NCBI GenBank assembly: GCA_030035585.1
Contig: CM057469.1
Coordinates: forward strand, 119,142,650 to 119,206,649
From: Dugong dugon
Taxonomy: Eukaryota; Chordata; Mammalia; Sirenia; Dugongidae
Length of the DNA: 64,000 bases
Direction: 5' to 3'
Position 1 is the first letter of the stretch, and each line of letters starts with the position of its first letter. The notes under the pieces are model-generated. The model searched no databases, was not told the origin of the DNA, and was given only the letters and a program-made list of their open reading frames with translations. A program made the position numbers and the translations under genes. This document shows, piece by piece, positions 46,516 through 58,592 of the stretch.

Positions 46516-46722
46516 AGAGTCCCTAGATGGTGCAAACAGTTGACAAGCTCGGCTGCTCACTGTCTGGTTGTAGGGGGCTGTCTACAGAGACACGTCTTGG
46601 ATAAAAGGCCTGGCAATCTACTTTTAAAAAATCAGTCACTGAAAGCCCTATGGAACACAGTTCTAATCTGACACACATGAGATTGCCACGAATCAGAATT
46701 GACTCGATATCAACTGGTTTTT
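46516..46722 (+). mobile_element. Older AfroSINE subfamily copy
   Basis: agagtccctagatggtgcaaacagttgac is the head of the AFRO-type subfamily (agtccctgggtggtgcaaacggttaa). The tail has ttgccacgaatcagaattgactcg. More diverged than the cctggtggc-type copies and the same type as those at 48.3 and 57.0 kb (reverse). Confidence 0.82.
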
Positions 46723-47289
46723 AAACATAAAAAGGAACTTAAAATCTTTAATTATTATCACTTTCTCCAATTCAAATTACCTGTCATTGTTCTCTAATAA
46801 TTTAGTTCCTCAGTATTTCCTTATCTCCGTTTAGACACATGATGATCTTTATCATCTGTTTACAGTAACCATGCTTACTACTATCCTGCTCTCCATTTTT
46901 ACTTGCTTCTCACCTATTTTACTTCCTTTGACCTGTCTTCTTTCTTAAAGCTGGTGCCTCATGTAAGGTAGGCTAAATTATGCTAGAGAAAGGAAAAAAA
47001 AAAAAAGAAAAATCAAGTAGCCCATAGTGTATGTTTCTAAAGCTAGTAAAATGTCAGACATGAGTTGGTTACGAACTTGTTCTAACAAAGGCTCCATCTC
47101 ACAGTGTACTTCTACCAACACTGCAAGGAAGGAAAGGAACTCTGTCAATACCTTTTGAAACTCAAAGCTTTTGCTACAAAGTGATATTCACCAATTATAC
47201 AGATGTCATATTGGCCAAAACGAATCATGAAACCATATTTAACTTTCTTAATTTTACTACAAGTTTAACAGTTGTGGATTTCTTTTTAT
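46723..47289. other. Unassigned intergenic sequence
   Basis: AT-rich. Poly-A interrupted run at 46,991-47,009. Nothing else recognised. Confidence 0.5.
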
Positions 47290-48070
47290 TTATCTTGCTT
47301 TGACATTTACAATTTTTAAACTGAAGACTAGTGTATTATTGATTGTGGAATGTATATCAGTCATTGTTTCTAAAAATGGTTTATCTCCCTTTTTTTCTAT
47401 TAGTGTATTCTGGAATTTGGTTTAGACATATATTAGACTTCTCATTTTAACCTCTGATTTTTTAAACTTTATTTCATCTTTTATATTTCTGATTTTCTGT
47501 TCTGCTACTTGGATAATTTCAATAGTCCTATCATCAACCTTACTAATTTTCTTTCCAGCTCTGAATACTTTGCTTTTGTACCTTCTCACATTTTGCATTT
47601 CAATTCAGTAGTTCTTATTCTTAGATGGTTATTTTTAAAGTTGATCTCTCTTGTACTTCCTTCTTGTTTTTCATTTTTTCTTTATATTTTCTGCTTATAA
47701 ACATTTGATCACATAGTTATTTATATTCAATGTTTAATAATTTTATTAAGTCTATGTTGCCTAATCTTACCTATGGTAAATTTTCTTCTTGTGTATATTT
47801 TCTATGATTTAACTGTGAGAATTAGAAAAGTTCTGGTTTCAGGGTTTATTCCTCTAAAAAAGGAATTGCTTCTGCTTCTGCCAGGCATCCCAGCAGTGTT
47901 AGCCAATATGGGGTCACATTAAATTATTAGCTTGGTGTTACTTAGATCCTCTTGACAGTGTAAATTTCGGTGACTAACTAGTATGAGACTAGGTATGATT
48001 TCAAATTTTTAGTAGACATATTATTTTTTTCCCGAAGCATAAACACACTCCGAATTACTGTTTACTTTCT
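47290..48070 (-). mobile_element. Possible ancient L1M 5' region
   Basis: ctgctacttggataatttcaatagtcctatcatcaacc and gtttcagggtttattcctctaaaaaaggaattgcttctgcttctgccaggcatcc recall the reverse 5' part of old L1ME elements. Diverged, so the assignment is tentative. Confidence 0.5.
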
Positions 48071-48297
48071 GTTCGATTTTTTTTTTTTTGTACTCCAGGT
48101 GCATGCATTTGGATTTATCATAATTCTTGGCTAGTCATAAATGTTAGATCAAGATGCACTCTCAATATGGGTCAAAGTATGGCCTGCTTTCATTTATTTA
48201 ATTAGAAATTTACTTTGTTATTTTTAATAAAGTAATAAGCACCTGAAAGCCTGATATCAAAATAAAAATTAAAATATATGTATTATTAAAAATAAAA

Positions 48298-48486
48298 AAA
48301 GTTGCAATCGAGTTAACTTCAACTCAAGGCAACTTCATGTATTGCAGAGTAGAACTGTGCTCCACAGGATTTTCAAATCAGTGGCATTTCAGAAGCAGAT
48401 AGTCGTACCTTTCTTCCGAGGTGCAACTGGGAGGACTCGAACTGCCAACATTTGTTTAGTAGATGAGATCTTAACCATTTGCACCT
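48298..48486 (-). mobile_element. Older AfroSINE subfamily copy
   Basis: gttgcaatcgagttaacttcaactc tail side, then agagtagaactgtgctccacaggattttcaa, tttcttccgaggtgcaactggg and gaactgccaac, and ttaaccatttgcacc at the head side. The gtgctccatagggttttcaatggc middle block marks the older subfamily. Confidence 0.88.
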
Positions 48487-48728
48487 TGTACATTTTTCTC
48501 ACTCACCCTTCCCAATGCCATCTCACAACAAAATAATTATCATCCTGAATTCCATGATTATCATTTCTGGGCTTTTTCTTTTTGTAATGTTCTATTACAT
48601 CTCTAAGCACTTTAAAAATTGTGTATGTATGGAGGTATCTCTATGTAACCATCAGTCTAATATTATAAATCTATACATAATATAGATAGGAAAGTCTATC
48701 TATATTATGAATAGCTTTAATCCATCTA

Positions 48729-48795
48729 TAGGGTCGCTAATGAGTCAGAATCCACTGGACGGCAATGAGTTTGTTTTGTTTTGGTTTTGGTTTAA
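48729..48795 (+). mobile_element. AfroSINE 3' tail fragment
   Basis: ctatagggtcgctaatgagtcagaatccactggacggcaatgag followed by the (GTTTTG)n-like tail. Head and body are missing, as in a strongly 5'-truncated insertion. Confidence 0.85.
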
Positions 48796-49319
48796 TCCAT
48801 CTACTCTTTAAATATATCTACTTATATAATTTTAGTTGCTTTTAACTATATAAAATATATATCATGCTACATGTATAATTCTGAATCTTGATATTTCGCA
48901 TACTATTATAGCTAAGATTCATCCATGTTGTTGTCAGTCACTATTTTGGCCAAGTTCACGTCTATGGAATATAAAATATATTAAAAATTGAAATATAACT
49001 TAGATTACTTATCCATTCTTATCTTGGGCATCATTGTTTCAAGGTTTTTATTACAGTAGATGTTGCTATTATAAGCATTCTTATAGAGGTCTCTAATAGC
49101 ATCTGTGCAAAAGTTTGTCTTGTGTACATGCCCAGGAGTGAAATTTCTAGGCTGTTGGTTTTGTGAAAATTTAATGATAGGAATTAATGCCAAGCAGTTT
49201 TCCGAAGGGATTATACCAAATACAACCTACCAGCAATGTCTAAGACAAGTTGTGGATCAACTTTATCTCCTCCACCTTTTTTATGAAATTTTAATTTTTA
49301 TCTACCTGATAAGACTAAA

Positions 49320-49517
49320 GGAGCCTTGGTGATGCAGTGGTTAAAGAGTTCAGCTCCCATGTGAAAGGTATGCAGTTTGAACCTGCCAGCCACTCCAAGG
49401 GAGAAAGCTGCAGCAGTCTGCTTTCATAAAGCTTTAAAGCCTTGGAAACCCTCCGGAGCAGTTCTACTCTCTTCCTTTACAGTTGCTATAAGTTGGAATC
49501 CACTCCACTGCAATGGA
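49320..49517 (+). mobile_element. AfroSINE-type SINE, long form, inside L1M
   Basis: gagccttggtgatgcagtggttaaagagttcagctcc head, agggagaaagctgcagcagtctgctttc middle block, and agttggaatccactccactgcaatgg tail. Target duplication ataagactaaa (49,309-49,319) and ataagattaaa (49,518-49,528), one mismatch. Confidence 0.93.
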
Positions 49518-49544
49518 ATAAGATTAAAATGATTTTGCACTGTT

Positions 49545-49665
49545 GTTGTTAATTGCTGTTGAGTCAGCCCCCACTTTCATAGTGACCTCATATAACAATA
49601 CAAAAAAAACATTGCTCAGTGCTGCACCATCTTTGTGATTGTTGGTGTGGTAAAGTCCATTGTTT
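49545..49665 (-). mobile_element. RTE LINE, short 3' fragment
   Basis: tgttgttgttaattgctgttgagtcagcc, then catagtgacctcatataacaatac and ctgcaccatctttgtgattgttg correspond to the reverse RTE 3' terminus. Only about 120 bp survive, which fits severe 5' truncation. Confidence 0.75.
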
Positions 49666-50700
49666 TTGGATAATGGGTCAATTTAGTCTTTCTTTTAATT
49701 TTTTGATCATCAATGTTTTTTAATATCTCTTTATATACATATTTGCTGTATATTTTTAACTTATGAAATGTCCTTCATGCCTCTTGACCATTTTTGTTTT
49801 AGTTTGTTGATGTTCTATTTAATGATTTGTTAGATATTTTATTATATTCTGCACCTTAAGTTTTGGTCCATTCTATGTGTTGTATGTATCTTCCACTTGT
49901 TCGTAAATCTTTTGTTTATTTAAGATGTGTTTTAATAAATGCAAGGTCTTATTTTCAATGCAATCACATTTTAAAAATTTTCTTTCATGTTCAGTGTTTT
50001 CTGTATCTTTTCTCAGATACATTTTGTTATTCCAAGGTCTAAAAGATGTTCATTTACATATACTACTATGGAATTTAAGCAAGTATTTGTGATATTTAAA
50101 CCCTTAATTCACCTTGAGTTGATTTGAGATGTATATTCAGATTATTTCTCCATGGATTTCTTTTTTAATTTACTTTAGAGTTCCTCCTTTCCTCCAGTAA
50201 TCTGTCATGTTACCTCTGTCATTTATCAAAGTCTCAGACATGTGCCATTTTTCTCTTTTGTCCCTTTGTCAATACTACATTGTTTTTAATTATTATATCT
50301 TCACAATTTCTTGTGTGTGCCAGAGTAAGTTCCCTCCATGCTTATCTTCACCAGAAGCATCTTGGCTTTCCTCAAACTTTATCAAGTTTTATGAAAGACC
50401 ATATTAGACATTTGAAGGGACTTATGTTGGATGTATAGAGCAAGATTAATTTGGATGGAATTGACATCTTCCAAGATCAATTATTTTTATTTTTATACCT
50501 GATATATGTGTATCTCTTAATAAAGGTTAATAATTTCCTCCTAGAGAACATGTGGATCAGACAAGTTCACATGGCTGCTCCCTTTGCTGATAGTTGGAGT
50601 GATTATCTATCTCTAAGTACCTGGCCTTTCAAATTACTATCTTGCACATTGTAGAGTGTATTATTCCCTTTATGCATCATAAGAGTAGAGGAATTCTCCC

Positions 50701-51218
50701 AGGGACCAGGTAGACATAAATTTAGTTCAAATTATGGGGCTGATATCAACAATCTCTCTCTCTCAGCACCTGAGATTTCTCTTACTTTTGTAGAATCATC
50801 TTTGATTTAAAAAAATAAAATATGTTAATATTTCATCCAGCTTTCCTAGGTGTTTCCTTTTAATATTTTTAGAAAATATTGTTTGACATGTTGCTGGAAA
50901 CAAAAAACTTTAATAAATTTCAATAATTATATCATTCTCATGAAGTCCTGATTAAAAAAAAAATCAAAAAAACAAAGCAAAATTATCCATGTATTGTTAA
51001 ATATATAAATGCCTACACTAGATGGGCTTCAATGTATTTTTCTGCTTGAGAATTACATGTTAAAGTTTTAATAACCTTGTAACTAATTTGCTTCTAGTCT
51101 TGTCTTCATTCATTTCATTTTTCTCTTTGGCATCAGAGTTATTTTCTCAAAAAAAAAAAAAAATCCAAGATGTCATTGACCTGTACTTCATATGTATGAA
51201 TATAATTTTTTTTAAATC
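50701..51218. other. Unassigned, perhaps more decayed L1M
   Basis: CT run near 50,752-50,764 and A-tract at 51,150-51,164. No gene recognised. Confidence 0.4.
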
Positions 51219-51420
51219 AATGGCACAATGGTTAAACACTCAGCTGCTAACTGAAATGTTGGTGGTTTGAATCCACCAGAGGCTCCTCGGGAGAAAAGAC
51301 CTAGCGATCTTATCCTGTAAAGATTACAACCTAGGAAACCTTATGAGGCAGCTCTATTCTGTCCTATATGATCACTATGAGTTGGAATCAATTCCATGGT
51401 ACACAACATCAACAACAATA
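51219..51420 (+). mobile_element. AfroSINE-type SINE with RTE-like tail
   Basis: aatggcacaatggttaaacactcagctgc head, gaggctcctcgggagaaaagacc middle, and tatgagttggaatcaattccatggtacacaacatcaacaac tail. The tail again resembles the RTE ending. Confidence 0.88.
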
Positions 51421-51765
51421 GAATTAATACTCAAGTTTTCTTAGCATATCAAATCAACTGATCCAGTTTTGAATTTTTATTTTATCTTCAGGCTATAAAC
51501 CCTATGCTTCAGCCATCGTGAACCAAAATAAGGGTGAGAACAGGCCATTCTTAGTCACGCCTTTGTGGGATTTTTTGCTTGTTAGTTTGTTTTGTATTTG
51601 TTGTTGTTGCGGTTGTTTTCTTTTGGTATGCTCTTTCATCTCTCTGAAACATACACAGCTACATTTTCCACAAATAGGATTTCTGTCCATCCTTTTATGT
51701 TTTGAGAAAACCTTCCAGAACACCTGAAAAGTTTAATCCATTCTTCATGTACGTTCCCTTCTTCT
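51421..51765. other. Unassigned intergenic sequence
   Basis: Nothing recognised. Overlapping frames on both strands at 51,502-51,727 have no motif. Confidence 0.5.
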
Positions 51766-51957
51766 TGTTGTTAGGTACCATTTAGTCAATTCTGACTCAT
51801 AGCGACCCCTTGAGACAGAGTTGAACTACCACCCCTTGGAGTTTTCTAGGCTGTAATCTTTATGGGAGCAGATTGTCATGTTTCTCCTCCAGAGCTACTG
51901 GGTGAGTTAGACCTGCCAACCTTTCACTTAGCAGCTGTCGGTGCCACCAGGACTCCT
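51766..51957 (-). mobile_element. AfroSINE-type SINE with RTE-like tail
   Basis: cttgttgttaggtaccatttagtcaattctgactcatagcgacc at the left is the complement of the RTE-like tail. gggagcagattgtcatgtttctcc and gtgccaccaggactcc complete a long-form copy. Confidence 0.9.
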
Positions 51958-52099
51958 TAACACTATGCACATATTTTTATAAACTCCATGAAAGTCACTC
52001 CCTATGTTTCCTTAAATATAACAGAGTGTTCTTAGTATACCCATATATGTAAGTGTGTGTTATGAGTTCATGTATTTTAACAGGGCAGGGTGGAATTCA

Positions 52100-52325
52100 G
52101 AGGCCTTTGAGCCTGACAGCATTGTGAAATCGTGGAAAACATAAAAAGTCATTACAGAATGCCAATAAGAGTTTAAATCTTGACTCTACTCCCCCCTTTC
52201 AAAATGATTTTGAGCAAGTTAATCTCTCAGTCTCAGTTTCCTAGTTTAAAAATGGTGATTATAACAGCTTCCTCACAAGATTAAGACAATACAGTGCTTA
52301 GAGCAGAGAACGCACTCAATGAATG
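52100..52325 (+). mobile_element. MIR SINE, nearly full length
   Basis: cctttgagcctgacagc head region, attttgagcaagttaatctctcagtctcagtttcctagtttaaaaatggtgattataacagcttcctcacaagatt core, then gtgcttagagcagagaacgcactcaatgaatg tail. The order matches MIR throughout. A 62-codon frame starting at 52,294 is incidental. Confidence 0.88.
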
Positions 52326-53619
52326 CCTTCTCTCTTCCCTGGCTGTGGCTAGGCACATGCTGGTATGCTCTGTGGTTACAGACTCTATTCCTTTGGAACC
52401 TGCACAGGTAGTTTTCTCAGGGAAGTCTACTGTACGAGCACTGCCAAGTAAAGAGTGGATGAAGCCAAAGAGAAGTTTATAAAACGTGGCTTAGTGCTGT
52501 TTTCCCTGTGAGCTCCAAGGATTCAAAGAGTAAGGATAATGTCAAGATTCCCTTGTAGAGTTAGATGCTCTACCAGTATTTATCTTGAAAAAGAGAAGTA
52601 TGAAAACTTTTTGCTAACAGGTTGACTATTAACTCAAATTTCTTCAAACACAGTCCTAAGAGAGTACAAAAAGACCCTGTTAAAACCTGGGAAACCATAA
52701 GTTTTTTTTAATTTTTAAGCCACAAATCACTTGGGGTTGGGGGGTAACTTGCATTCTTTCTTTTTTTTCTTTTCATTTTTTAAGTTTTCCTTCAGCAGAT
52801 TCCAGTGTGGCAGCCAACTTCTTTTAAACATTTCACACTCCCTTTACACTTTGATACAAAACTCTCTGTTCTTCCTTACAAGCTACAGAATCCACTCCAG
52901 CTAGTTTGTGCACAAGGGCTCTATGTATTAAGGGGTGTAGGCATATCACAGAAGCATTAAGAGGGTTGAAGACATAGACTATAAGATAATCTTAAAGGAA
53001 TAACCTCTAAAATTATATAGTGAACCAATCAGCCTCATAGCTGCTATTTCCAGAAAAATATTGCATCTGTTGCAATTCATTCTAGTAAACTAAATCCTTA
53101 CACTCATTTCTCTCCCCTGGTAATTTGGTTATGAATCAGATTCATACACAAGTGCAATGGATTGGCACAATCTAAAGTGCATCCCAAATCTTAATTTCAC
53201 GTGAACCTGTTAGATGTAGTTTTTAACTCCCTAGCTTCTAAAGACAGAAAGGCATGTTAGAAGGAGTGGATGGTAGTTTGAAAAACAATGGAACAAACTA
53301 GAGTATTTTGCATTGGATCGTTTATACCTACCTAATAAGTCCGTTCACTTAAATGACAGAAATCATGGCTTTTGAACCCAGTGTTTTATTTAGAAGAAAT
53401 TCTAAATAGAATTTTGTATTTAGAAGAAACTCCTGATAAATGGACAGAAAGATTAAATTCAGAGCATTGGTTTTCTTAGAAAACAAACCAACAAACATAA
53501 AATACTGTGAAATGATAATCTTGGTATTTAGTAACTTGCATTTGTGTTTGTTTAAAGACAAGCCTGGTTAAAACATAAGGAACCATGCTATTTTTAGGAT
53601 ATAGAATCAATTAAAAATA
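52326..53619. other. Unassigned intergenic sequence
   Basis: About 1.3 kb. Contains a T-rich stretch at 52,755-52,790. No gene or family recognised. Confidence 0.5.
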
Positions 53620-54960
53620 AGAAGACAGTTCAAAAGTTCTTCTAAACAAAATCTATATATAGTATCAAAAACAATTTAACAATTTAATAAAAGATGTGTA
53701 AATCTTTAATTCACATAGTACAAAATGTATTTGCAAAGATAAAAGACATAAATAAGTGAAGGGATATGCTATACTTACGAATTAGAAGACTCAATATTTA
53801 AAGATTTCAGTTTTCTACAAATTGATGTATCATTTCAATGGACTCTTGATCAACACTTGAGTGAATTTTGTAAAACTGCCATTCTGATTTAAAAATTTAT
53901 AAGAAAATTTAAAGTATCAAAACTATCCAAGTCAATTAATGAAGGAATTACTCTGCTAGGTATACAAGCATTGTCTTCAAGTCAATTCTGACTTACAGCC
54001 ACTCTGCTGGACAGAACAGAACTGCCCTGTAGGGTGTCCAAGGAGTGTCTGGTGGATTTGAACTTCTAACCTTTTGGTTAGCATCCAAGTTCTTAATCAT
54101 TGTGTCACCAGGGCATATATATAGCTACAATAGTTAAGATAGTATGGTATTTCCATACGAAGATGGAGATCCATCAAAGTTACAGAAGACAGAGTCCTAA
54201 AATAGACCCTCACATACCTGAAAACTTGATTTATGACCAAAACGATACTGCAGTATGGTGCTGGATTGATTGTGGATTGGTAAAAGAGAGAACATTGACA
54301 CCTACCTCTTCACATAGTCCCCCAAAATTAATTCCATGAGGATTGTAGATCTAAATCTAAAAGAAAAAATTCATAGTTTGAAATAATAATGAAGAACATT
54401 TTATGGCAATTTTAAGAAAGTACTGAAATAATATTAACTGTAAAGAAATGTTAAATAAATTGATGTAAATGAACATTTAAACCTCACATAAAAGGACACC
54501 TTTAAGAGACTTAAAATAAAATGAGTTTGTAACACTGTAATTGACAATAAGCTAATATCTAAAATATATGCAGAATTTTCCACAATAAGAAAAAGACAAA
54601 CAACTCAATATGAAAACAGGAAGTTATATTCATAATAGCCAAAAGTTGAGATAACCTCTATATCCATCACATGTGGAATTCTTAAATATGGGGTGGTTTA
54701 TTTAGATAATTAACATCATACATCAATAAAAATGAACAAATCACAGCTGCATCCAACATGAATACATATAAATTTAAAAATAAAATAAATACAAAATAAA
54801 ATCATAAAGCTCATATACGAATATGGGGAAGAAAATAGGAAGATTACTTCATTTTATATGTAAGAAAAATAAGCCTTTATCCTACTGAATAGTTAGTTGC
54901 TGGCAAATGTTTATGTTTTACACTCTGGAAGATGCAACTAGTATAACTGAAATAAGATAT
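53620..54960 (+). mobile_element. Ancient L1M, ORF2 RT-to-C-terminal region
   Basis: agaagactcaatatttaaagatttcag and ttctacaaattgatgtatcatttcaatgg (RT C-end, 53,785-53,840), gtatggtgctggattgattgtggattgg (about 54,253), agaggattgtagatctaaatctaaaag-like (54,338), tatctaaaatatatgcagaa (54,557), and cataatagccaaaagttgagataacc (54,632) are all old-L1 landmarks. Interrupted by a SINE. Heavily decayed. Confidence 0.78.
53966..54113 (-). mobile_element. AfroSINE-type SINE, short form, inside L1M
   Basis: caagcattgtcttcaagtcaattctgac tail side, ccaaggagtgtctggtggatttgaac, and attgtgtcaccagggc head side. Confidence 0.88.
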
Positions 54961-55639
54961 ATATTTTCCTAATCAACTCAGCAGCAATAGGTATGGTTTT
55001 TTGTTTTAGAGAAAAATTTTAAAAAATAGTAGCAAATATAAAAGAACATAATATACAGCAAATTGAAGATCAAAACAAATAATAAAATTGATTAAAATCC
55101 CCTGTGAACAGTGGGTGGTGGACCTTTTGGATGAAACATTTTGAAATAGACGACCTACCAGATTTCATCAATCCTAAGGCGCATATTTTTTCACAACTAA
55201 AGTGCTAAAATATTTACTAAATACCTGAAAATTGAAATACACCTTATATTTATGTGTGTTTCAATTATAATTTTTACATTTTTGTTCTACTTTCTCAGTT
55301 GAACATAACATAGTTGTATGACTTAGAAATCAATGAGTTTTTAGATTCAATAAAATACGACAGTTGTATATCAAATTCAAGACCATACCTACATACATTA
55401 TACCACTAGTAGATAATTAGTACTAAAAGGACTGTTGTTCCATAAGATCATTGCTAGCATCATGTCCACGAGGACACGTACTAAATACCTGCATCATCCA
55501 CAATTACAGTTGCTCCACAGCCCTACGGTCTACTTTGGTTACAGGCTGTGCTAACCAATCTCTCGGATGGTCCCCAGTGATAACTGTCTCCTGGTATTCA
55601 TACCCTTGTGTGTCCTCCCAAACTTGAAAAAAAAATGTT
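54961..55639. other. Unassigned intergenic sequence
   Basis: 55,570-55,622 (ccccagtgataactgtctcctggtattc) could be a MaLR LTR scrap. Otherwise nothing recognised. Confidence 0.4.
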
Positions 55640-56162
55640 CAAGATGTATAACATAAAAAGTTAATATTCATAATAGTATAAAAATATACATTAAAATCTT
55701 TAAGGAAAATGAAATAATCAAAAGGAAAAATGGACTTAAAAATGAACAAGGAATTCACTGAAGAAGTATTAATAATATTCAAACTTAATAATCATAACCA
55801 TTTGAATTAAGGTAGAATACTATATCATTTTTGATCTATCTGATTAAAAAAATAGAATGATAGATAATTGACATTTTAGTCAACAGTATAAGGAAATAAA
55901 TTATTTTATTCATAGTAGAACTTTTAAGGACAATTAAGCAGAATATAGCAAAATAACTAATGCACCTCCCCTTTGATCCATTGTTACTCTTTATAATAAC
56001 ATACTATGAAGAAAAATTTACACATGTGAAAAAAGAATACACAATGTACAATGATATTTATTACATAAGGGCTTATAATAATAAAATGTTACAAGTAACC
56101 TAAATGTCCATTAATAAAGGAATGAATAAAATTATTTTAAATGCCTATTGTAGAACCCTATA

Positions 56163-56218
56163 TAAACCAAACCAAACCTGTTGCTGTCCAGTCAGTTTTG
56201 ACTCACAGTGACCCTATA
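56163..56218 (-). mobile_element. AfroSINE 3' fragment
   Basis: aaaccaaaccaaacctgttgctgtccagtcagttttgactcacagtgaccctata is the reverse tail of a SINE cut off at 56,218 by the next element. Confidence 0.85.
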
Positions 56219-56221
56219 CAG

Positions 56222-56940
56222 CTGGGTTAATAAACAAGGGACCTGGAAGGCAGCTCCCACCTTTATTGCTAATTGGGTCATAAGGTTCAGCATGAATCTA
56301 ATTCCCACCTGGAAGTGTATTCAGTCCTCACCTTCCCACTTCTCTATTCTTGTCACCATCTGCCCAAGCAAAACTCTGTTCTCTGAACTTCAGCCACCCA
56401 GAGCTAGATCAGAGTTCACAAGTTAGAAAGACTCTGCCTTCAGTTGACTGCCCATACAGCCCATTTCTGATCTCACCAACCTGAGCCAAGTCAGAATTCA
56501 CAAGGTAAAAAGACTCAGTTCTTCAGACTGCCAAATAGGCAGACGCCAGGCCCAGCTTTCTCTCATTGCTCCTGTGGGCTTGTTGATTCCTTGGAATGAC
56601 TCACAGAATCAGTGGGGAGCCCTGCTGGCACAGTAGTTAAGAGTTTGACTGCTAACCAAAATGTCGGCAGTTCTAATCCACCAACAGCTACTTGGAAACC
56701 CTATGGGGCGGTTCTACTCTGTCCTATAGGGTCACTGTGAATCATAATCAACTGGAAGGCAATGGATCCCTTCTGGAGATCAGCTGACCAGGTATGGTCT
56801 TTGTGGTCCCCACATGTTTGCATGCGTTTTAGTGTCACATGGCTGTTTCAAAAAGCAAAGACACCTTATTGCTCAGACACTGCAAGGGCTATATTTCAAT
56901 AACCAAAAGACAAAGTCCAAATTGAGTTATTTGTCTCAGA
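56222..56940 (-). mobile_element. Probable LTR-type insertion, family unassigned
   Basis: More GC-rich than the surroundings and foreign to the flanking L1M. On the reverse strand, an AATAAA with about 45 bp downstream (complement at 56,261-56,267) fits an LTR polyadenylation region. The + strand begins TGGGTTAATAAAC and ends near TTTGTCTCA, so TG...CA termini are possible. No internal viral sequence is seen, and terminal duplications are unclear. A SINE sits inside it. Solo-LTR fossil is the best guess. Confidence 0.4.
56619..56765 (+). mobile_element. AfroSINE-type SINE, short form
   Basis: ggggagccctgctggcacagtagttaagagtttgactgctaac head, cttggaaaccctatggggcgg body, and actggaaggcaatgg tail. 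Inserted in the LTR-like block. Confidence 0.92.
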
Positions 56941-57045
56941 GCAGCCATTAAAAAGAATGAGCTAGATCTATATACAGTGGCAGGAAATTATATATCCAGA
57001 GTATATTGCAAGGTAGGTTAAAAGAAAGTTCTAGAATAACATCAA

Positions 57046-57247
57046 CAACAACAAAAATCAGTTGCTGACTCATGGCAACCCCATGTGTTTCAGAATGGAA
57101 CTGCACCCCATAGAGTTTTCAATGGCTATGATATTTCTGAAGTAGATCACCAGGCTTTTCTTCCTAAGCACCTCTAGGTGGGTTCAAACTGCCAAACTTT
57201 CATTTAGTGGCTAAGCACTTAACCATTTGTGCCACCTAGGGACTCCC
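57046..57247 (-). mobile_element. Older AfroSINE subfamily copy
   Basis: acaacaacaaaaatcagttgctgactc tail side, gcaaccccatgtgtttcagaatggaactgcaccccatagagttttcaatggc, then gaagtagatcaccaggcttttcttcc and ccatttgtgccacctagggactcc. The best-preserved copy of the older subfamily here. Confidence 0.92.
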
Positions 57248-58185
57248 TTATGGAATAATAGAAGTAGGATAGCCCTCTTTTACCAAAAAAATGCTTATAT
57301 GTATATAAATGTTTCTGTGAAATTACATCTAAGACTAAAATCCATGAGCAATGTATTTCCAGGAAAAGGAGTAAGGGGGGAAGAAGTAAATTTTCACGTA
57401 TTATGTTTGAAAAATTTGAAGTTTTATGAGCATGTATTACATTTTTAATTAAATAATGGAAAATTTTTTTTAAAAGAATAAAATACATTGGTGGTGAGTA
57501 GAGCTTCTCATGTAAAATGATAACTTGAGAGAGCCAAACTGCCCAGTTTCGTGGAAGTTAAGTTCCCAGACAGAGAGAATGTAGGCACTTCTTTGCCCAC
57601 TCAGGCTGCATTCCAGCCCCCCGCTTCTCCAACCTCTTCTACACCAACTCCAACTTTTACCTCTAATATTTTTGGATAAACAAGGATTATGGGGTCCACC
57701 AACCACCATTACCTTTTATGTAGCTTTCTCTAGTAGTTCTTTCCAGAGAGACAATGTCGTAGGGGAGACACTCCTGGTCCCAGGGATGGGGGTGACAATG
57801 GAATTTATCGCCAAAGTAAGTTCTGTTGCTTATTAAGTCTTCTTATGCAGCCATGATCATTCCTCTGCCACCTAATTTCAACACAGTCTCAGTAAAGCTC
57901 CAGCTTCAAGCTTATGTTCCTCCGGATAATTTGCAGTTTTATGCAAGTCAAAGAACTAAGTTAAAGGTATACAATTCAAAGATGGGATTTAAAATGCAAG
58001 TCAGAAGAGTGAGTATATTACTCATTTGAGCAGAGAGCCCGCTGACCCCTCAAAATCAAATTAGCTACTCGGCAGCCAGGTCTATTTATGTGCATGGTCT
58101 GCTACAGCCATACATATATAAAGCAGTAGAATGTAGTAATTAAACAGCACTGACAATATTTATGAAGAGTTCACTTGGGGCCATG
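57248..58185. other. Unassigned intergenic sequence
   Basis: About 940 bp, relatively non-repetitive. Several short frames (57,219-57,709; 57,826-58,029) lack domains. Candidate unique sequence. Confidence 0.5.
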
Positions 58186-58189
58186 CAGT

Positions 58190-58400
58190 GTTTTAGGATT
58201 TGGAGCTAGGGAGACTTAGGTCCTTAACTTGGTTTCATCATTTGCTAGCTGTGTGACTTTGGGCAGATTTCTAACTTCTCTGATCTTTTGTTTATTTTTA
58301 AAATGGAGATACATAAGCACTTGCCTAGCAGGATCATTGTGAAGATTGAATTCATGATGCATATTAAGTGTTTTGCACAGCACCCTGCACAAAATAAACA
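58190..58400 (+). mobile_element. MIR SINE, nearly full length
   Basis: gtttcatcatttgctagctgtgtgactttgggcagatttctaacttctctgatc core, aaaatggagatacataagc, ggatcattgtgaagattgaattcatgatgcatattaag, and gttttgcacagcaccctgcacaaaataaac tail. The core is strikingly well kept. Confidence 0.92.
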
Positions 58401-58592
58401 CGTGCTAGTATTTTAATTACTTCCCACAGACTGCCTCAGCATTGCTTTTGTTATCCCAGTTTATGACTCAGAAAATACCGCTACTTTGCTTCACTTTGGT
58501 GAAAGGATATGTTAATGGTTTTTCGTTTTCACAAGCTTTTTAAAGCAATATGCTCAACTTTAATTTCTTTATTTTCCCTGTGTCTTATATAT
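58401..58592. other. Unassigned short spacer
   Basis: Nothing recognised. Confidence 0.5.

Larger units (their letters stand above)
48800..50700 (-). mobile_element. Ancient L1M, ORF2 C-terminal region, interrupted
   Basis: Reverse landmarks in order: gctaagattcatccatgttg (48,911), acatgcccaggagtgaaatttctaggctg (49,126), gcagttttccgaagggattataccaaatac (49,194), ttaattcaccttgagttgatttgagatgtatattcag (about 50,105), and gcaagattaatttggatggaattgacatcttccaagatc (50,441). This is L1 ORF2 from the C-terminus back into the region following RT. Interrupted by a SINE (49,320-49,517) and a small RTE piece (about 49,545-49,665). Confidence 0.82.
55640..57045 (+). mobile_element. Ancient L1M, ORF2 C-terminal end, interrupted
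   Basis: aaaaatgaacaaggaattcactgaagaag (55,740), ttaaggtagaatactatatc (55,807), aagtaacctaaatgtccattaataaagg (about 56,095), then after an inserted block gagcagccattaaaaagaatgagctagatctatatac (56,940-56,977) and agagtatattgcaaggtaggttaaa (56,998). The two parts join at the point where L1 reads ...gaatactatgcagccattaaa, so about 780 bp between 56,162 and 56,940 is foreign. Confidence 0.8.
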
